From: Cordia subcordata
Taxonomy: Eukaryota > Streptophyta > Magnoliopsida > Boraginales > Cordiaceae
Reading direction: 5' to 3'
Length of the DNA: 64,000 bases
Assembly: GCA_028554755.1 (NCBI GenBank)
Contig: JAPTOF010000011.1
Span: 5,174,501 to 5,238,500 of the forward strand
Shown here: piece by piece, positions 60,963-64,000 of the stretch
Position numbering within the stretch: the stretch's first letter is position 1
How the letters are laid out: the number at the start of each line of letters is the position of its first letter
Notes under the pieces: model-generated
The model's database searches: none
What the model was told of the DNA's origin: nothing
Seen by the model: the letters and a program-made list of their open reading frames with translations, nothing else
Translations under genes and position numbers: made by a program

Positions 60963-63874
60963 CAAAACTCTCACTATATAAAAAGAGGTGAACCATTATT
61001 TTAGAAATGATATATAACAATTCTCGAATATTTTAGTACTTCTGGATTGAGTTTAAGATTTTTATTTAATAAGTTTATGCAAAATGAAAGAAGAAATTAA
61101 CTGGACTAGTTGTTGTACTTTAAGGAGAGAAAGTCGAAAGTCTTTTCTATAGTCGTGATAAGTATAGAAGAAAATTTTCTATACGTCAAGGTAGTGACTA
61201 TTGATTGATTTGTTCCCTTTCAGTCAACAATTAGGCCAAGTTTGATGTGGGTTATTTACCTAATTTTGTGATCACAAACCATATTATTTCAGTGCCTACT
61301 TTAATTTCTAATGAAATATAGAAATTAATTATCAACAAGATATTCATGAAGAAATATTTATATAAAACATGAAATATAAACAAGAAAAACAATGAGTTAT
61401 TCTCTATTTTAGGGCCTGTTTAGATTAGTTTTTTTTTAAGAGAAAAAAGTAATTTTTTTCTTAAAAAAGTTACATTAAATTTGTAATAACTATTTGATTT
61501 GACTTTAAAAAAAATTAAAACTCTAAAAAAAAGCTCAAATACACATTTTTTTTAAAAGTCAGAATTTTCAACTTCTCATAAACAACCCTTTTTCAAAAAC
61601 TATTAAAAAAAGTGTTTTTAAAAAAAACCCAATCCAAACGAACCCTTAATTAACAACACAAATTAGTTTTTTTTAAAAAATTTTCTTAAGTAACTATTTA
61701 TTAGTTATTTTCAAAAGAATAACTAGCTAGTGAAAATAATCTAAATTCATACTACTGCTTTTGCTCGGTACTAATTTTGCTCGCGAGTCTGAAGTGTGAT
61801 AGATCTCAGTCATGGCTATATGAAGCAATTATTTAATATTTTATCTTACAAAATCTTAGCGAGGCCGTCTCACATACTAAAAAAGAAAATGTAATGAACT
61901 CTTATTATTTACGAAGGCATGAATGGTCTCATAACATGTGCAATTACTTTTTTTTTTCAGGACTGGGATAAAGAATCAAAGGAAAGATATAAGCAATCCA
62001 ATCTTGAAGACCAATGCACTCACAGGTTCCATATCACGAGTTCACAATAATTTAAATATTTTCAAAGTTAATTTTTCAAAATACTTTGGCCCTTTTGGAT
62101 AATTAATTTTATTAATTGAGATATAAGTGTCGATATTTACTTGTATAACTTCTATTAATAATCCTTTTTATTAGAGTTAATACTTCATCTAAAAGTTTAA
62201 ACTTGTATAAATGATTTGGTTATATTTCTTGTACAAAATACTTTTATAAAATTTTGAATTTGATATGAAAAATTTCTGTCTTAAACTTAAAAAATTTCAT
62301 CTTAAAATGGATTTGAGATAGAAAATTTTCGTCTAAAAAACTCTCGTCTTAAATTTTGAGATGTAGAATTCCATTTCTAATTGAGACAAAAAATTTTCTA
62401 TCTTTCGTTTCAAATCCATCAATTTCTAGTAGTGAAAACACGCCTCATACATGCAGTGTGATTTATTTAGAATTTGCATATGGATAATTTTATTTTTTAA
62501 ATGGTGATGGTGAGTTTCGAACCTGAAACCATTGAATTTGGACATGAATAATTTAATATTTGTTAAATGGGTGGGGTGAGTTTCGAACTTGAAACCATTT
62601 AATTTCTAGTTTGGGTACAATATTAGAGTTACCATCCTATCTAAAAGCTTAAGCTTGTGATGAAGATTTAATTATATTTATTTATTGTACTTAACACTTT
62701 TTCACCCATTATGTTTTTAATTTACTGATAAAAAAATTTATTGCATAAATTGTAACATCAGATACAAGATTTACATAGAAGGGTGGGCGTGGTCTGTAAG
62801 TGAAAAATACATTTTGGCGTGCGACTCGCCCACTTTGCTGATAACTCCACGTTACTATGATTTTTTCATAAGGGGAATGGTTCCTCAGAAGCAGTATTGG
62901 CCCGTTAGAGACAACGATAAATGCAGGTCTCTCAAATATGCTGTTGAATGGGGCAACAATCACACTGATAAGGTAACAATTTTCTTACTTCCAAATGCAA
63001 TAGTAAAACCATTTACGAGTAGCGTTGCATGTCATCTTTCTTCTTCTTTTACTCGTTCTTAAAAGGGTGAACGGGTGATATATAGTATGTAAATATTCTA
63101 TTTTCATGCTCTTTATATCACTGCAAGAAAATTAAGTATTGTGGCGATTTCACAATAAAATAACGAGGAATAGTTAGCGGTTTTACGATATAGGCAAGAG
63201 TTTAGGTAATACATAGATATATTGTTATATAAGATAATAAATGAATGTATTATTAGCTTAATTGGTGGATGATATAATTATAAAATACTATAATAATAAG
63301 GAAGGTTTAAGGTTTGAAATTGTAGATGAAACATGTTGTGTGTGTGTGTGTTTTTTTTTTCTTTTTCCTCCTGGAATTATATATATGTGGTGTTTTAAAA
63401 AAAGCAACACCCATGCAGGTGGCCGTTTTAAAAAACCGTCGCCTGTTACCTACTTTTTTTTGGTAGTTACGATTTAATAATGCATGGTCATTATATGATG
63501 TGGAACATCAGGCACGAGCCATAGGGGAAGCTGGAAGCCGTTTCATTCATGAAGACATGAAGATGGCACACATTTACAATTACATGTTTCATTTGTTAAA
63601 AGAATATGCAAAGCTTTTGAGGTTTAAGCCTACTGTTCCTCCAAATGCAATTGAACTTTGCCCAGAAGCAATGGCGTGCTCAGCTGATGGCAACTGGAGG
63701 AAATTCATGGAACTATCCTTGGAGAAGTCTCCTAGTGATTCAGAGCCATGCACCATGCCTCCACCTTATGATCCTCAAGGCCTTGAAGCTTTTATTCATG
63801 AAAAAGTCAAATTGACAAGAGAAGTAGAGAGGTGGGAAAATGAATACTGGGAAAAGCAGAACCAAAAACAATGA
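57145..63874 (+). CDS. Glycosyltransferase family 90 protein, rumi-like O-glucosyltransferase (six exons, 516 aa)
   Basis: Type II Golgi/ER membrane protein of the CAP10/DUF821 family. Animal Rumi adds O-glucose or O-xylose to EGF repeats; the plant substrate is not known from sequence. Coding exons: 57145-57327, 58037-58572, 60035-60227, 61961-62025, 62762-62972, 63512-63874. All are GT-AG with matching phases (1551 nt). A short basic N-terminus is followed by one membrane segment (about residues 39-57, WLVVFFFVLLLSVLVF). The lumenal part has a Cys-rich stem (CSAW, TCRKDYP, CPEYFRWIHEDL), ELMFDCDDRPV, WSFWGW, LAYWKGNPHVAPWR, YIEGWAWSVSEKYILACDS, YWPV and the IGEAGSRFI block, all in family order. 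ATG 57145 is the first in-frame Met; the frame is open further up to a stop, and ATG 57169 is an alternative. Introns carry several small transposons. Confidence 0.95.
58626..59066. mobile_element. TIR element, 'gtaaaatg' family, copy 2 (GT90 intron 2)
   Basis: Left 'gttaaaatacatgttatcc' and right complement of 'ggataaaatgtataatac', with the subterminal 'tgtgcttttcaaaa' block found in copies 1 and 3. No ORF. Confidence 0.7.
60337..60832. mobile_element. TIR element, 'gtaaaatg' family, copy 3 (GT90 intron 3)
   Basis: Left 'ttaaaatgtacattac' and right complement of 'agtaaaatgtacattgtc'. Subterminal 'tttgtgtaattagttaatta' pairs with 'tagttaattacaaaaaac' at the other end. The 'tgtgctttttaaaa' block is again present. 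Confidence 0.8.
60833..61042 (+). repeat. Tandem duplication of about 110 bp with TA runs
   Basis: Two near-identical copies, each a TA run followed by 'tcaaaactctcactatat' and ending 'cgaatattttagtactt'. The copies differ in TA length and by one base, so the duplication is recent. It lies directly after TIR copy 3. Confidence 0.9.
61408..61649. mobile_element. MITE, 'gtttggattgg' TIR family (GT90 intron 3)
   Basis: Left TTAGGGCCTGTTTAGATTAG; right complement of TTAAGGGTTCGTTTGGATTG. A/T-rich core, no ORF. Confidence 0.75.
62471..62600 (+). repeat. Two tandem 65-bp units in GT90 intron 4
   Basis: Each unit runs from 'aatttg.a.atg.ataattt' to 'gtgagtttcgaac(c/t)tgaaacca'. Diverged at several positions. 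Confidence 0.8.
63119..63468. mobile_element. CACTA-like MITE in GT90 intron 5
   Basis: Left end CACTGCAAGAAAATTAAGTA, leading to 'gtggcgatttc'. The right end, read in reverse, is 'aactaccaaaaaaaagtagg' leading to 'ggcgacggtt'. This is the usual layout of CACTA ends (CACTACAAGAAAA then GGCGAC) with point changes. No convincing 3-bp target duplication. Confidence 0.55.
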
Positions 63875-63913
63875 AGGGCCTTGTTATTGTTGTTTGCTGA
63901 TTTTCATATCCAG

Positions 63914-64000
63914 TGGCTTGTTTGGATTGGCTTATAATTAGAAGAGTACATTTTTAAATAATCGTTGAAAAAAAGAATTTTTTGAAAGCTTAGTGAAGCT
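63914..64000. mobile_element. Left part of a 'gtttggattgg' MITE, cut by the window edge
   Basis: Begins 'ggcttgtttggattggctta', like the ends of the other family members, about 40 bases after the GT90 stop, so probably in its 3' UTR. The other end is outside the window. Confidence 0.55.

Noticed and set aside
1..64000. tRNA, rRNA and CRISPR loci
   Set aside because: None recognised by eye; tRNA-like matches were only the primer-binding sites at 21090 and 39309. A tRNAscan-type search would be needed to exclude degenerate tRNA genes.

Overview
The window is nuclear DNA of a flowering plant, most likely a eudicot; the species cannot be named from the sequence. It is AT-rich and has long introns, canonical GT-AG splice sites, many plant-type MITEs, an Athila-type retrotransposon, a Mutator-like transposase remnant and an endogenous plant pararetrovirus. 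Three host genes can be assembled exon by exon: NBP35 (minus strand, 9277-11049), the tRNA adenosine deaminase TAD1/ADAT1 (plus strand, 27440-33600) and a family-90 O-glucosyltransferase (plus strand, 57145-63874). They are single-copy-style housekeeping genes with unrelated jobs (cytosolic Fe-S assembly, tRNA editing, secretory-pathway glycosylation) and do not form a pathway. All three have consistent splice phases and no internal stops.

Layout. 1-7250: unassigned AT-rich DNA, then a 3.3-kb inverted repeat built from two retrotransposon LTRs facing each other, then more LTR/UTR debris. 7251-11365: a one-exon relic of a CBSX protein and the NBP35 gene. 11366-23680: a transposon bed. It holds a clean 502-bp hAT-type MITE, the tail of a dead DYW-type PPR gene, and directly against that tail an Athila-type element (minus strand, about 13.5-21.1 kb). 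That element keeps its tRNA-Asp primer site, gag, RNase H and integrase, but has lost its reverse transcriptase and 5' LTR. 24060-27105: a dead MuDR-type transposase. 27106-33600: TAD1. 33601-38580: TAD1 3' region and a 2.2-kb non-autonomous hAT-like element with internal 480-bp repeats.

38584-49940: the most striking part. Two fragments of one caulimovirid genome lie tail to tail inside a TA dinucleotide repeat. Copy A (+) carries leader, tRNA-Met primer site, movement protein and coat protein. Copy B (-) carries movement protein, then coat-protease-RT-RNase H in one broken reading frame, then a downstream ORF of unknown function and the viral promoter. Both copies are dead through many stops and frameshifts. 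The leader ends of the two fragments overlap, and the inverted junction falls on a 7-bp microhomology. The surviving promoter points into copy A, so any transcript would be antisense to the viral movement and coat genes.

49941-57144: AT-rich intergenic DNA with a five-unit minisatellite and MITEs. 57145-64000: the glucosyltransferase gene, whose introns hold at least four small transposons. Two of these belong to the same TIR family as a third copy just upstream of the gene.
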